35,688 nucleotides of DNA from Pirellulales bacterium (GTDB lineage: Bacteria; Planctomycetota; Planctomycetia; Pirellulales; Thermoguttaceae), in the NCBI GenBank assembly GCA_030605745.1, contig JAUWHT010000153.1:1-35688 (forward strand), read 5' to 3'. Shown here in pieces: positions 14,941 to 22,669 of the stretch (positions are counted from its first letter, which is position 1; each line of letters begins with the position of its first letter). The translations under genes were made by a program, and so were the position numbers. The notes beneath the pieces are model-generated. The model was given only the letters and a program-made list of their open reading frames with translations, had not been told where the DNA came from and did not search any database.

Positions 14941-15456
14941 TTGGACATATACGAAACCATTACTACGCGCAAGAGTGTTCGGGAGTTTCAGGCGAAGGAC
15001 GTACCGGAAGAGGTCGTCGCGCGGCTGCTTGAGGCAGGGCGGATGGCGCCATCGGCCAGCAATCGGCAGGAATGGCGGTTTGTCGTGGTACGCGACCTGC
15101 AAGAGCGAAAAGCACTGGGAGAGGCCGCCTGCGGCCAGACGTTTGTCAGCCAGGCGCCGGTGGTGATTGCCTGTTGCGCCGAGACCGACGACCATCGCAT
15201 GGCCTGCAAGCAGCTTTGCTATCCGATCGACGTGGCTATTGCGATCGATCACATCACGCTGTGTGCTACAGCCGAAGGGTTGGGCACCTGCTGGATCGGC
15301 GCGTTCGACGAAGACCAGGTCAAGCAAATCCTGGGCATTCCGCCGGAAATCCACGTGGTGGAATTGCTGCCGGTCGGCTACCCCGCAGATCCCTCGCCGG
15401 CAGAAAAGCACCGCCTGCCGCTTGCGAGGATCGTCAAATACGAGCGTTGGAAGTAG
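14941..15456 (+). CDS. Nitroreductase family FMN oxidoreductase
   Basis: A 171-residue flavoprotein of the nitroreductase fold. TRKSVREF (about 8-15) binds the FMN phosphate, EAGRMAPSASNRQEWRF (about 32-48) is the conserved helix and FMN contact, and AEGLGTCWIGAFDE (about 117-130) is the central motif. The ELLPVGYPAD segment near the C-terminus is typical of the small-subunit type found in planctomycetes, archaea and clostridia. The physiological substrate cannot be assigned. I place the start at TTG 14941 because AGGAG lies 7 bases before it; ATG codons at 14920 and 14923 are in frame but would include the ribosome site in the coding region. Family C and a tandem repeat array flank the gene. 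Confidence 0.88.
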   Translation: MDIYETITTRKSVREFQAKDVPEEVVARLLEAGRMAPSASNRQEWRFVVVRDLQERKALGEAACGQTFVSQAPVVIACCAETDDHRMACKQLCYPIDVAIAIDHITLCATAEGLGTCWIGAFDEDQVKQILGIPPEIHVVELLPVGYPADPSPAEKHRLPLARIVKYERWK

Positions 15457-15491
15457 TGTTGGTCAAGGTTGGGGCCGGAGTACGCGGTCGC

Positions 15492-15554
15492 CAATAGCCG
15501 GGGGACAACGTCCCGCGGGCTTACCCCCGCGACGCGTTGCGCGGGCGGCTATTG
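15492..15554. repeat. Family C element upstream of pstS
   Basis: CAATAGCCGGGGGACAACGT at the left and GTTGCGCGGGCGGCTATTG at the right. Its last bases (TTG) form the start of the candidate -35 box of the pstS promoter. Confidence 0.87.
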
Positions 15555-15580
15555 TCGGATGTGCCGACCTGGTGTAGAAT
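15552..15580 (+). promoter_or_regulatory. Candidate pstS promoter
   Basis: TTGTCG (15552-15557), a 17-base spacer and TAGAAT (15575-15580). It lies 62 bases before the pstS ATG. I could not recognise a PHO box, but planctomycete PHO boxes are poorly defined to me. Confidence 0.42.
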
Positions 15581-15642
15581 CCAACGAAGTAAGCTGACTT
15601 TTGCGTCATGAAAGGATCCCTAACAAGCGGAGGAACGTCACA

Positions 15643-16527
15643 ATGTTGAGGACGCAAAATGGTGTCTCGCTGGGAATCATTTTCACTGGGCTAGTGCTTG
15701 CGTCGGTAAGCTCGTGCAGCAGGCCTGCGGATTCCCGCAAACCTGCTGACCGGGAAAAGTACCTGACTATCAAGGGATCGGACACGATGGTTCACCTGGT
15801 CAGCACCTGGGCCGAGGTGTACATGGAAGCTCATCCTGAAGCGGAGATTTCCGTTACCGGCGGAGGTTCCGGCACCGGGATTGCCGCGCTGCTTAACGGC
15901 ACGACCGACATTTGCGCCGCGTCGCGGGAGATGAAGCAGAAGGAGGAGGATCTGGCGGCGCAGAAAGGGATCGAGCCGGTCGAGTTTACTGTGGCCCGGG
16001 ACGGTATTGCGGTGGTGGTGAACCCGGCCAACCCGATCGACGCGCTGACACTCGAACAGATCCGCAACATCTACATCGGTACCTACACCCGCTGGAACCA
16101 GGTCGGTGGTCCAGACGAGCCGATTGTTGTGCTGTCCAGGGAATCCAGCTCGGGCACGTATGTCTTCTTCCAGGAGCATGTTTTGGAGAAGAAGGATTAT
16201 CGGCAAGACGCCCTACTGATGCCGGCAACTTCAGCGATCATCCAATCGGTGTCGGCCGACAAGTGGGTGATCGGATACGTCGGCCTGGGATATGCGGTCG
16301 AGGCCGGCGAGAAGGTGAAGATATTGGGAGTCAAGGCCGACGATGAGGCGGCGGTCGTGATGCCATCCGAGGAGACAGTCGATTCGGGCCAGTACTCGAT
16401 TGCCCGACCTCTTTACCTATACACCGCGGGCGAGCCGCAGCGGCCGGTCAAGGATTTCATAGATTTCTGTCTGGGTGCGGAAGGGCAGAAAATCGTTCGG
16501 GAGACCGGTTACGTGGTAGTGCAATAG
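15643..16527 (+). CDS. pstS: Phosphate ABC transporter substrate-binding lipoprotein PstS
   Basis: A 294-residue periplasmic phosphate-binding protein. The signal peptide ends in a lipobox (VSSC, C25), so it is membrane-anchored. Phosphate-site motifs are TIKGSDTMVHLVSTWAE (about 44-60), the GGGSGTGIAALLNG loop (about 73-86) and SRESSSGTYVFF (about 165-176). Length matches compact PstS proteins. The ATG at 15643 has GGAGG 9 bases upstream; an upstream in-frame ATG at 15601 would add 14 residues without a ribosome site. It heads a complete pst-phoU locus and is separated from pstC only by a single family A arm, so the genes are probably co-transcribed and induced by phosphate limitation. Confidence 0.94.
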   Translation: MLRTQNGVSLGIIFTGLVLASVSSCSRPADSRKPADREKYLTIKGSDTMVHLVSTWAEVYMEAHPEAEISVTGGGSGTGIAALLNGTTDICAASREMKQKEEDLAAQKGIEPVEFTVARDGIAVVVNPANPIDALTLEQIRNIYIGTYTRWNQVGGPDEPIVVLSRESSSGTYVFFQEHVLEKKDYRQDALLMPATSAIIQSVSADKWVIGYVGLGYAVEAGEKVKILGVKADDEAAVVMPSEETVDSGQYSIARPLYLYTAGEPQRPVKDFIDFCLGAEGQKIVRETGYVVVQ

Positions 16528-16529
16528 TC

Positions 16530-16558
16530 GTTTAGCCGCCGGGCTTGCCCGGCGCGTT
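16530..16558. repeat. Single family A arm between pstS and pstC
   Basis: GTTTAGCCGCCGGGCTTGCC followed by CGGCGCGTT, left-hand arm only. It fills nearly the whole 35-base gap and ends 4 bases before the pstC GTG, in the place where a ribosome-binding site would be expected. Confidence 0.88.
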
Positions 16559-16562
16559 TGCC

Positions 16563-17429
16563 GTGAACAATTACGAAAGAGCCATCCGGCTTCTCCTGCT
16601 CGGGGCGGCGTCGACCAGCATCCTGATCGTAATCCTGATTTTCGTTTTCCTGGGCAAAGAAGCGGCGCCCTTTGTCGTCAGGCCGGGAGTCGGCGAACTG
16701 TTCTCGACCCGCTGGGTGCCAGTTTCGTTTCAGAAAGAGTCGTTCGGAATCATCCCGCTGGTGACCGGCTCCCTGTTGATCACCGGCCTGGCGACACTGA
16801 TTACGATTCCTTTTGGGATCTGTTCAGCCGTCTACATTTCCGAAGTCGCCGCGGCGTGGGAACGAGAAATCCTCAAGCCGCTGATCGAGTTGTTGGCCGG
16901 AATCCCGTCGGTGGTCATCGGTTTTTTCGGCTTGGTTGTTTTGGCCCCGCTGGTCAAGGGGCTGTTCGGCTTGCCGACCGGGCTGATCGCCCTGACCGGG
17001 GCCCTGTTGTTGGCCCTGATGGCCCTTCCCACGGTGATCTCCATTTCGGAAGACGCGATCCGCAGCGTCCCGGCGTCGTATAAATCGGCTTCCTTAGCGT
17101 TGGGAGCCAGCAAGCTGCAAACCACCTGGAAGGTTACCGTGCCGGCTGCCTTGTCGGGGATCATCGCCGCCGTGATGCGGGGGATGGGCCGGGTGATCGG
17201 CGAGACGATGGCCGTGATGATGGTTACCGGCAACGCGGCCGTGATCACCGCCTCGCCCCTTTCCTCCGTACGCACCATGACCGCCACCATCGCCGCCGAA
17301 ATGGGAGAAGTCCCCTTCGGAAGCGAACACTACCAGGCACTGTTCTGCGTGGGGATCGTTCTGCTGCTGGCGACCTTCGGACTGAACATGGTCGCGCAAC
17401 GGGTATTGAAGAAGTATCGGATCGGATGA
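16563..17429 (+). CDS. pstC: Phosphate ABC transporter permease PstC
   Basis: A 288-residue inner-membrane subunit of the phosphate importer. About six hydrophobic segments are visible. The permease signature SYKSASLALGASKLQTTWKVTVPAALSGI (from about residue 177) contains the EAA-type loop that contacts PstB. GRVIGETMAVMMVTGN is a typical PstC motif. The start is GTG at 16563; a TTG at 16545 is also in frame but lies inside the repeat. No Shine-Dalgarno precedes it because the family A arm occupies the site, so translation may depend on coupling or read through from pstS. Overlaps pstA by 4 bases (ATGA). Confidence 0.93.
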   Translation: MNNYERAIRLLLLGAASTSILIVILIFVFLGKEAAPFVVRPGVGELFSTRWVPVSFQKESFGIIPLVTGSLLITGLATLITIPFGICSAVYISEVAAAWEREILKPLIELLAGIPSVVIGFFGLVVLAPLVKGLFGLPTGLIALTGALLLALMALPTVISISEDAIRSVPASYKSASLALGASKLQTTWKVTVPAALSGIIAAVMRGMGRVIGETMAVMMVTGNAAVITASPLSSVRTMTATIAAEMGEVPFGSEHYQALFCVGIVLLLATFGLNMVAQRVLKKYRIG

Positions 17430-18280
17430 TGCGCCGCAGAATGTTCGACAATGCGATCCACTGGCTGATGCGCACCATGGCGTACTTTATCGTGCTGGTA
17501 ATCGCCTACATCATCCTCGACATCGTCTGGAACGGACTCCCGGCGATCAACTGGGAGTTCCTCACCGGTTTTCCCCGGCGGAGCGGAGCCGAGGGCGGAA
17601 TCCTTCCAGCCATTGTCGGCACCCTGTGCCTGGTGCTCGGCACGATCGCCGTGGCCATGCCGCTGGGAATGGCCAGCGCGATCTACCTCTGCGAGTATGC
17701 CGGCAAGGGACGTTTCACCCGGACTGTGCGATCGGCCATCGTGACCTTGGCAGGTGTGCCGTCGATCGTGTTCGGGCTGTTTGGGCTGGGACTGTTCGTG
17801 TTGTTCTTTCACTTTGGTGCATCCATCCTGGCTGGAAGTCTCACGTTGGCCTGCATGATCCTGCCGGTGATTATTGTCTCCAGTGAGGAAGCACTTCGAG
17901 CCGTTCCGCAGTCGTTGCGAGAGGGAAGCCTTGCATTGGGAGCCACAAAATGGCAGACTATCTACAAAAATGTGCTACCGTATTCGATCCCAGGGATGTT
18001 GACCGGCGCGATCCTGGGGATCGGGCGTGCCGCCGGAGAGACCGCCCCAATCCTGCTCACGGTGGCGGCCTTCTATCTACCAAGGTTGCCCAATTCGATC
18101 TTCGACCAGGTGATGGCGTTGCCCTACCACCTCTACGTGTTGGCCACGCAACACCCGGAAGCCGACCGGGTCCGACCGATGCAATACGGGACCGCACTGG
18201 TGCTTCTGACATTGGTGCTGGGGGTGAACTTGGTAGCGATTACGCTTCGCAGCCGCTTCAGAAAGAAATATCAATGGTAG
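17426..18280 (+). CDS. pstA: Phosphate ABC transporter permease PstA
   Basis: A 284-residue permease partner of PstC. Six hydrophobic segments are visible. The signature [20 protein letters not shown] (about residues 162-181) is the cytoplasmic loop that docks on PstB, and [18 protein letters not shown] is a hallmark of PstA. The ATG at 17426 overlaps the pstC stop in ATGA, and the end overlaps pstB by 7 bases, which indicates translational coupling across pstC-pstA-pstB. Confidence 0.94.
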   Translation: MMRRRMFDNAIHWLMRTMAYFIVLVIAYIILDIVWNGLPAINWEFLTGFPRRSGAEGGILPAIVGTLCLVLGTIAVAMPLGMASAIYLCEYAGKGRFTRTVRSAIVTLAGVPSIVFGLFGLGLFVLFFHFGASILAGSLTLACMILPVIIVSSEEALRAVPQSLREGSLALGATKWQTIYKNVLPYSIPGMLTGAILGIGRAAGETAPILLTVAAFYLPRLPNSIFDQVMALPYHLYVLATQHPEADRVRPMQYGTALVLLTLVLGVNLVAITLRSRFRKKYQW

Positions 18281-19059
18281 CCCCCGGGCGAGAACCGAGC
18301 CGCCTCGAAACCAAAGTGAAGGTCGAAGGCCTGGACTTCTGGTACGGTACGGTGCAGGCGTTGTTTGCAGTCACCATGGACATCCCCGCCCGGCAAGTTA
18401 CCGCACTGATCGGCCCGTCGGGTTGCGGAAAGTCGACCTTCCTGCGGACGCTCAACCGGATGAACGACATCATCGACGGCACACGGCTGGAAGGCAAGAT
18501 ATTCATCGACAGAGAGGATATCTACCGCAACGGGGTAGACGTGGTTGCACTGCGCAAGAAGGTCGGCATGGTGTTTCAGAAATCGAACCCGTTTCCCAAG
18601 TCGATCTTCGACAACGTGGCCTACGGGCCGCGAATCCACGGCGTGCGGGGTCAGGGCGAACTGACTGAAATCGTGGAGCGAAGCCTTGTCCGCGCGGCCC
18701 TGTGGGACGAAGTAAAGGATCGCCTTGAAATCAATGCCCTGGAGTTGTCCGGCGGTCAGCAACAACGGCTTTGTATTGCCAGGGCCTTGGCCGTGGACCC
18801 CGAAATCCTGCTGATGGACGAACCTGCTTCGGCGTTAGACCCGCGCAGCACCGCGCGAATTGAAGACCTGATCGGCGAATTACGCCGCGAGTATACGATT
18901 ATCATCGTAACCCATAACATGCAGCAAGCGGCTCGTGTCTCGAATCTCACTGCGTTTTTCTACGAAGGCCGGCTGGTCGAGTTCGGACCCACAAAGCGGA
19001 TGTTTACGGTACCCCGAGAAAAGCAGACGGAAGATTACATTACCGGACGCTTCGGTTAA
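18274..19059 (+). CDS. pstB: Phosphate ABC transporter ATP-binding protein PstB
   Basis: A 261-residue ATPase that powers PstCA. Motifs are Walker [10 protein letters not shown] (47-55), the Q-loop [20 protein letters not shown], which is diagnostic of PstB, the signature [16 protein letters not shown], Walker [13 protein letters not shown] and the switch [10 protein letters not shown]. The ATG at 18274 overlaps the end of pstA. The open frame extends upstream through pstA in another frame, but similarity begins at the ATG. The stop is followed 11 bases later by a family T motif and then by a full family A element before phoU. Confidence 0.95.
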   Translation: MVAPGREPSRLETKVKVEGLDFWYGTVQALFAVTMDIPARQVTALIGPSGCGKSTFLRTLNRMNDIIDGTRLEGKIFIDREDIYRNGVDVVALRKKVGMVFQKSNPFPKSIFDNVAYGPRIHGVRGQGELTEIVERSLVRAALWDEVKDRLEINALELSGGQQQRLCIARALAVDPEILLMDEPASALDPRSTARIEDLIGELRREYTIIIVTHNMQQAARVSNLTAFFYEGRLVEFGPTKRMFTVPREKQTEDYITGRFG

Positions 19060-19070
19060 GGTTTGGGGTG

Positions 19071-19088
19071 TTAGCACTACAACGCTAA
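19071..19088 (+). repeat. Family T motif after pstB
   Basis: TTAGCACTACAACGCTAA, one base different from the copy at the kinase stop (6575-6592). Forms a short TTAGC/GCTAA hairpin. Confidence 0.7.
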
Positions 19089-19104
19089 GTTTAACTGATC
19101 TACC

Positions 19105-19188
19105 GTTTAGCCGCCGGGCTTGCCCGGCGCGTTGGCTAGTATCAATGTGCTCCAGCGCAAACGCGCCGGGCAAGCCCGGCGGCTAAAC
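19105..19188. repeat. Family A palindromic element between pstB and phoU
   Basis: Standard 84-bp form with both arms and the core TATCAATGTGCTCCAGCGCA. It lies inside what should be a single pst-phoU operon and could attenuate or stabilise the transcript between pstB and phoU. Confidence 0.93.
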
Positions 19189-19229
19189 GACTATTGGAAA
19201 CGCCAACAACCCCTGAAGGAGCTATTGGA

Positions 19230-19910
19230 ATGTCCGTTCATCTGAAAAGGGAAATCGACAACCTCAAAGAGAGGATCCTCTCACTCAGTGCGGTCGTCGA
19301 GGATCGAGTCCATCAGGCCGTCAAGTCGCTCGAAACGAGGGACTCGGAACTGGCGGAAAAGATCATCAACGGCGACGTCGAGATCGACCGCGAGGAAGTC
19401 GAGATAGAGGAAGATTGCCTGAAGATCCTGGCGCTGCACCAGCCCGTGGCGGTCGATTTGCGACTGATCGTGGCGGTGCTGAAGATCAACAACGACTTGG
19501 AGCGAATCGGCGACCTGGCCGTCAACATTGCCCGAAAGGCCGCGGCATTCGCCTCCCAACCGCCCATGGAAATCCCGTTCGATCTTGCCGACATGTCGGA
19601 AAAGACCCAGGCCATGCTCCGCGACAGCCTTGACTCCCTGGTTAACTTGGACACGTCGCTTGCCCGCAGGGTGTGTGCCCGGGATGACGAAGTCGACCGG
19701 ATGAAGCACGAAATCCGCCTGCAAGTCGAACAGATGATCGGCATCGAACCCAAGCACGTTACGTCCCTGCTGAAGTTGCTGGCCGCCTCGCGCAATCTCG
19801 AGCGCATCGCCGACCTTGCCACAAACATTGCCGAAGACGTGATCTACATGGTCGAGGGCAAGATCATTCGACACCGTGCTAAAGACTACGATTCGCCCAC
19901 CGGGAACTGA
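19230..19910 (+). CDS. phoU: Phosphate signalling protein PhoU
   Basis: A 226-residue all-helical protein with two PhoU repeats, which restrains PstSCAB and the phosphate sensor kinase when phosphate is ample. The duplicated metal-cluster motif is visible: ERIGDLAVNIARKA in the first half and ERIADLATNIAEDVIYM in the second. The opening MSVHLKREIDNLKERILSLS is typical. The ATG at 19230 has AAGGAG about 10 bases upstream; the frame extends to 19194 through a TTG but without similarity. It is the last gene of the pst locus and is separated from pstB by 170 bases of repeats. Confidence 0.94.
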   Translation: MSVHLKREIDNLKERILSLSAVVEDRVHQAVKSLETRDSELAEKIINGDVEIDREEVEIEEDCLKILALHQPVAVDLRLIVAVLKINNDLERIGDLAVNIARKAAAFASQPPMEIPFDLADMSEKTQAMLRDSLDSLVNLDTSLARRVCARDDEVDRMKHEIRLQVEQMIGIEPKHVTSLLKLLAASRNLERIADLATNIAEDVIYMVEGKIIRHRAKDYDSPTGN

Positions 19911-20005
19911 TAATGGCTCTTGTGCAGACGCTCGACGCGGCCACCCCGCCTTGATTTTCCCGGGACAATTTGGATATTCTTGTAATCGAGATAAGCGGGA
20001 CTGGG

Positions 20006-20066
20006 GGTTCGGGGCTCGGGACCGGAATTATCCGAGCCCCGAATCCCGAGCCCCGAATCCCGAGCC
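20006..20066. repeat. 14-bp tandem repeat with inverted partner at the ribonuclease D start
   Basis: CCGAGCCCCGAATC occurs at 20032-20045 and 20046-20059, followed by a half copy that ends right at the ATG. The near-complement GGTTCGGGGCTCGG at 20006-20019 can pair with either copy. It occupies the ribosome-binding region. Confidence 0.85.
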
Positions 20067-21260
20067 ATGCAATACACGAACATTACCACCGACCGCCAGT
20101 TGCAGGACTACTGCCGGGAACTTGCCCGCAGCCGGTCCATCGCGCTGGATACCGAGTTCGTCTCGGAGCACACGTACCGGCCCGTGTTGTGCCTGGTCCA
20201 GGTGGCCGCCGTCGGACAGCCGGCAGTGATCGACGCAATGGCCGTCGATGATCTCAGGCCGTTCTGGCAGGCGATTGCCGAGCCGGGCCACGAGACGATC
20301 GTCCATGCCGGCCGTAGCGAGATGGAGTTTTGTCTTGACGCGATCGGACGGCAACCTACCGATCTGTTTGACGTGCAGATTGCCGCCGGGCTGGTGGGCA
20401 TGGAATATCCGGCTGGATATGGCGCGTTGATTACCGGGCTGCTCGGCCGGCCGTCGCCGAAACACGAAACCCGCACCGACTGGCGCCGCCGGCCGCTCTC
20501 GCAGCGGCAGATCGAGTACGCCGTCGACGACGTCCGACACCTGCACCCGATCCGCGACACCCTGCACGCGCGGCTGGAGGAACTCGGCCGGCTCGGATGG
20601 CTTCAAGAGGAAATAACCGCCTGGCAGGACGGGGTCGAGCGTGCCATGTCGCAGGACCGTTGGCGGCGGGTCTCGGGCAACTCGGGCCTGGACAGCCGTA
20701 GCCTGGCGATCGTCCGCGAACTGTGGCACTGGCGCGAGGCCGAGGCCGGACGCCGCGACAAGCCGGTCCGCCGCGTGTTGCGCGACGACCTGATCGTCGA
20801 ACTGGCCCGACGCCAAACTGCCGACGTGAAACGGATCCGTGCAGTCCGCGGACTCGAGCGGGGCGACCTCAAGCGGCGGCTGGGCGAGTTGGCCGCATGT
20901 ATCCAGCGTGCATTGGACCTGCCCGAAGAAGAGTGTCCGCAGACCGGTCCACGCCAGCGTACACCCCGGCTATCGGTCCTCGGCCAGTTCCTTTTCTCCG
21001 CCTTAGGCAGCATCTGTCGCCAGGCACAACTCGCGCCGAACCTGGTCGGCACGCCGGGCGACATCCGCGAGTTGATTGCCTATCGCACATGTACGGATGC
21101 CGGTCAGCCTCGCCGGCCGCCCAAGCTTGCCCGCGGCTGGCGGGCAGAGTTCGTCGGCCGCCTGTTCGACGACCTGCTGGCCGGCAAGACAGCCATCCGC
21201 ATCACCAACCCCACCTCAAACCACCCGCTGACGTTCGAGCCGAGCCACCCCCCAGTTTAG
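20067..21260 (+). CDS. rnd: Ribonuclease D
   Basis: A 397-residue 3'-5' exoribonuclease for tRNA and other stable RNA processing. The DEDDy exonuclease domain covers about 1-175: ExoI LDTE (D28, E30), ExoII HAGRSEME (80-87), where the usual aspartate appears as E85, and ExoIII YAVDD (Y151, D155). An HRDC domain follows at about 215-290 (PVRRVLRDDLIVELARR and RIRAVRGLERGDLKRRL). The remaining C-terminal hundred residues look like a second, degenerate HRDC region. The Asp-to-Glu change could keep metal binding but alter activity. The ATG at 20067 has no Shine-Dalgarno and follows directly on a tandem repeat, so initiation may be weak or regulated by the local hairpin. Confidence 0.9.
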   Translation: MQYTNITTDRQLQDYCRELARSRSIALDTEFVSEHTYRPVLCLVQVAAVGQPAVIDAMAVDDLRPFWQAIAEPGHETIVHAGRSEMEFCLDAIGRQPTDLFDVQIAAGLVGMEYPAGYGALITGLLGRPSPKHETRTDWRRRPLSQRQIEYAVDDVRHLHPIRDTLHARLEELGRLGWLQEEITAWQDGVERAMSQDRWRRVSGNSGLDSRSLAIVRELWHWREAEAGRRDKPVRRVLRDDLIVELARRQTADVKRIRAVRGLERGDLKRRLGELAACIQRALDLPEEECPQTGPRQRTPRLSVLGQFLFSALGSICRQAQLAPNLVGTPGDIRELIAYRTCTDAGQPRRPPKLARGWRAEFVGRLFDDLLAGKTAIRITNPTSNHPLTFEPSHPPV

Positions 21261-21320
21261 ACGTAGCGACTTGCGGCGCAGCAATTTGTGTACACACCCC
21301 TCGATGGCAATATGCGCGGC

Positions 21321-21409
21321 CCGTGTAGCGGCTGGGCTTGCCCAGCGCGTTGTTTGGTGGCCAATACGCTCCCGTGCTAACGCGCTGGGCAAGCCCAGCC
21401 GCTACACGG
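21321..21409. repeat. Family A variant (GTGTAGCGGCTGGG type)
   Basis: Arms CCGTGTAGCGGCTGGGCTTG and CCCAGCGCGTT at the left, with exact complement at the right. Paired changes in both arms keep the stem intact compared with the standard family A sequence. It lies between convergent genes (ribonuclease D and the lipoprotein). Confidence 0.9.
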
Positions 21410-21459
21410 GTTTCCGATGAATAATCCCGCCGAGCTTGCTCGGATGCCGCCTACGAGGG

Positions 21460-22299
21460 TCATTCGCTGGCTTTGTCTCGCTGAAGCGAAAAACGCAGCC
21501 GGCGTAAATCCTCTGGCACTGCTTCGGGCTCAATGTGGTCTACTTGGATTACCCCGTCGGACGCCCCGGGCGTAGTGTTTTGCTCGGCGAGTTGTTCTTC
21601 TTGTTGTTCCGGCTCGGCGAAATAGGCCTCGTCGGCTACTGCCACGCTGTCGTCGTCTTTTTTACCGGGGATGATCAGGGGAATCGCCAGTTCATCGCCG
21701 GCGAACTTCGTGCCCCCGTAGATAGTGCCGCGTTGGAACGGCCCGGCGCCCAGGATCCAAATGTCCTTGGCCGTGCTTTCCACCGGCACAATACCCGACT
21801 GCCAGATCGGGCGGCCCGTCTTGCGGTTGTACGCGAACACGGCGATCTTGGTTACCGCACGTTGCTCGGTCTTCTTGGCCAGGGGGAGTTCCGGGATGCT
21901 GGAGGGGACCCCTGGCACGGGGATCCCTGCGGGTACTTCAGTGGCCGGCACGCCGAACAGCAGTTCGTGCCGGTCGGTGCCGACGGCCCCGGCGCGGACC
22001 TCCGCGATGTAGTCCGCCTGTTCGCGCTTATCCATCACCCGGCAGCCGCCGGCCAGCATGTGCTGCCGCAGCGAACTGACCAGGTAGGCCGAGTCGGTCA
22101 CGTGCTTCAGCGGCGTGCCGTCGAGATAGACTTTCTTACCGGCCAGCGCGCAAAGGTCGAGCCGGCTGACCGCCCGGTCCATCGCGTCGGAGATTAGCAA
22201 CTGTTCGGTGGCCGTCCGCTTGGTGTCGGACCATTTTGTGGTCCCGCAACCGGACAGCATCACACAGCAGACAAGGATTGACGGCAGGACGAATCGCAT
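21460..22299 (-). CDS. Hypothetical lipoprotein (DUF6655-like)
   Basis: A 279-residue exported lipoprotein. The signal peptide MRFVLPSILVCCVMLSGC ends in the lipobox LSGC (C18). The segment GTTKWSDTKRTATEQLLISD at the start of the mature protein and IAVFAYNRKTGRPIWQSGIV in the second half resemble a planctomycete lipoprotein family that I recall as DUF6655; the name is not certain. The C-terminal part is acidic and Glu/Gln-rich (about 225-245) and probably disordered. The ATG at 22299 is the natural start from the signal peptide. It stands alone, divergent from the efflux genes. No enzymatic motif is seen; a role in cell-envelope organisation would be a guess. Confidence 0.75.
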   Translation of the reverse strand: MRFVLPSILVCCVMLSGCGTTKWSDTKRTATEQLLISDAMDRAVSRLDLCALAGKKVYLDGTPLKHVTDSAYLVSSLRQHMLAGGCRVMDKREQADYIAEVRAGAVGTDRHELLFGVPATEVPAGIPVPGVPSSIPELPLAKKTEQRAVTKIAVFAYNRKTGRPIWQSGIVPVESTAKDIWILGAGPFQRGTIYGGTKFAGDELAIPLIIPGKKDDDSVAVADEAYFAEPEQQEEQLAEQNTTPGASDGVIQVDHIEPEAVPEDLRRLRFSLQRDKASE

Positions 22300-22446
22300 T
22301 GTGCGGCCTCGGGACCGGGCGGGCTGAGAAAGGCCGGATTATAGCGAAAGGCGACCTCTGCCAAAACATCTATTTTGCGGAACTGCCGACACCGGCGAAT
22401 CGACGTAAGCTATTGTTATCAAGAGAGTTGCGTCATAATGACACGA

Positions 22447-22473
22447 GTGTAGCGGCCGGGCTTGCCCGGCGCG
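22447..22473. repeat. Single family A variant arm
   Basis: GTGTAGCGGCCGGGCTTGCC followed by CGGCGCG. It combines the GTGTAGCGG end of the 21321 variant with the CCGGGCTTGCC of the standard form. The 370-base gap between the lipoprotein and the adaptor gene holds this arm, the element at 22575 and no gene. Confidence 0.8.
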
Positions 22474-22574
22474 AGCATCTGGTTGCGGCTGCTTCGGCCG
22501 GAAAAAGCAGGTACAAAACCATCTTCCGCGCCCTACAATTATGGGGGTTCCTGCGCGCGTTGTCGGGGCAGGGT

Positions 22575-22630
22575 GTTTAGCCGCCGCGTCCACGCGGCGC
22601 TTTGTCACGGCGTGGACGCCGGGGCTAAAC
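22575..22630. repeat. Family A-like element with altered stem
   Basis: It begins GTTTAGCCGCCGCGTCCACG and ends CGTGGACGCCGGGGCTAAAC. The ends match family A, but the inner stem is CGTCCACG instead of GGGCTTGCC. Confidence 0.8.
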
Positions 22631-22669
22631 GACTACTGGCGTGGACGGCTTCTAAAATCGAGGAACATC

